Source: Nitrospinota bacterium (lineage in GTDB: Bacteria > Nitrospinota > Nitrospinia > UBA9942). Taken from it: DNA of 7,049 nt. Position numbers and translations under genes: made by a program. This document shows, one piece after another, positions 6,523 through 7,049 of the stretch. The DNA is taken from assembly GCA_016200365.1 (NCBI GenBank), contig JACQEW010000372.1, forward strand, positions 1 to 7,049, written 5' to 3'. How positions within the stretch are numbered: the first letter of the stretch is position 1; each line of letters starts with the position of its first letter. The notes under the pieces were generated by a model that ran no database searches, had not been told where the DNA came from, and saw nothing but the letters and a program-made list of their open reading frames with translations.

Positions 6523-6546
6523 TATTTTTGTTAATCACTGCAAATT

Positions 6547-7049
6547 ATGACCAATGAGCTGCTTTTAGAAATCGGGACGGAAGAGATTCCGTCAGTGTAT
6601 TTGAATCCTGCATTTAGCAAGATTGAAGAGCTGTCAAAGAAATTTTTTGCAGAGGGCAGGATTTCATTCAGTCAGGTAAAGGTCTTTGGGACTCCGCGCA
6701 GACTTGTTCTGTTGGTTAAGGATTTATCAGAAAGGCAGGAGGGGATTGTAAGTAAAGTAATAGGACCTCCAAAGAAAGTTGCCTTTGACGATAAAGGGAT
6801 TCCAACCAAAGCTGCTGTCGGTTTTGCGAAAAATCACGGGATTGCCGTAGAGGATTTGAAAATCGAAAAGACAGAGAAGGGTGAGTATCTCTGCGTCATC
6901 AAGGAAGATAAGGGAGAGGAGACAAAGAAAATACTCCCTGCTCTTTTAAATAAGACGATATTTGCCATACCCTTTCCAAAATATATGAAGTGGGGGGATG
7001 GGAGTGTCAAATTTGTAAGACCTGTCCACTGGATTCTATGCCTTTATGA
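6547..7049 (+). CDS. glyS: Glycine--tRNA ligase beta subunit, N-terminal part (cut by window edge)
   Basis: Beta subunit of the tetrameric bacterial GlyRS, needed for tRNA-Gly recognition alongside the catalytic alpha subunit GlyQ. I read 167 complete codons from ATG 6547, open to the last base; the final TAT-GA is an in-frame Tyr plus two bases of the next codon, not a stop. Family hallmarks are NELLLEIGTEEIPS (3-16), FGTPRRLVLLV (47-57), IGPPKKVAFDDKG (72-84), KAAVGFAKNHGI (87-98) and FPKYMKWGDGSVKFVRPVHWIL (142-163). An in-frame TAA at 6532-6534 limits the start; no strong ribosome site is seen, and the gene begins 24 bases after hisS. glyQ, normally directly upstream, is not here. Confidence 0.94.
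   Translation, partial: MTNELLLEIGTEEIPSVYLNPAFSKIEELSKKFFAEGRISFSQVKVFGTPRRLVLLVKDLSERQEGIVSKVIGPPKKVAFDDKGIPTKAAVGFAKNHGIAVEDLKIEKTEKGEYLCVIKEDKGEETKKILPALLNKTIFAIPFPKYMKWGDGSVKFVRPVHWILCLY

Noticed and set aside
7041..7049. Apparent TGA stop at the end of the window in glyS
   Set aside because: In the glyS frame the bases read CTT TAT GA, so the TGA is out of frame and the gene continues beyond the window.

Overview
This is a moderately AT-rich bacterial window with two divergent gene blocks. Gene content suggests an anaerobic Gram-negative lineage, and Nitrospirota or a deltaproteobacteria-like environmental genome would fit. That placement is inference from the BioB variant and the style of the short repeats, not from a phylogenetic marker.

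Minus-strand block (4212 down to 1): a complete P-type (P2A, Ca2+-type) cation ATPase, then bioB (biotin synthase), then the start of bioF (8-amino-7-oxononanoate synthase), which runs off the left edge. The ATPase-bioB gap is 31 bases and the bioB-bioF gap is 69 bases. A strong promoter (extended -10 TATAAT) lies just before the ATPase, so all three may share a transcript. BioF makes the KAPA precursor and BioB inserts sulfur in the last step of biotin synthesis. The ATPase has no obvious link to biotin.

Intergenic region (4213-4583): it holds the ATPase promoter, two degenerate inverted-repeat units of an ACCACAGAG-type element, and the Shine-Dalgarno site of the plus-strand block.

Plus-strand block (4584 to 7049): a DUF433 antitoxin-like gene overlaps a DUF5615 PIN-like toxin gene by ATGA. 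These are followed 14 bases later by hisS and 24 bases after that by the 5' part of glyS, which runs off the right edge. A toxin-antitoxin pair therefore sits at the head of a tRNA-synthetase run. glyQ, the usual partner of glyS, is not next to it.

The most unusual theme is that short repeats have become part of proteins. The ATPase carries two adjacent 7-base tandem repeats in its nucleotide-binding domain, HisRS carries a 7-base tandem repeat between its catalytic and anticodon-binding domains, and the last 11 codons of bioB are written by one arm of an intergenic inverted repeat. Each 7-base array is open in all three frames on the strand used and contains stops on the other strand. No CRISPR array, tRNA, rRNA, insertion sequence or recognised riboswitch was seen.
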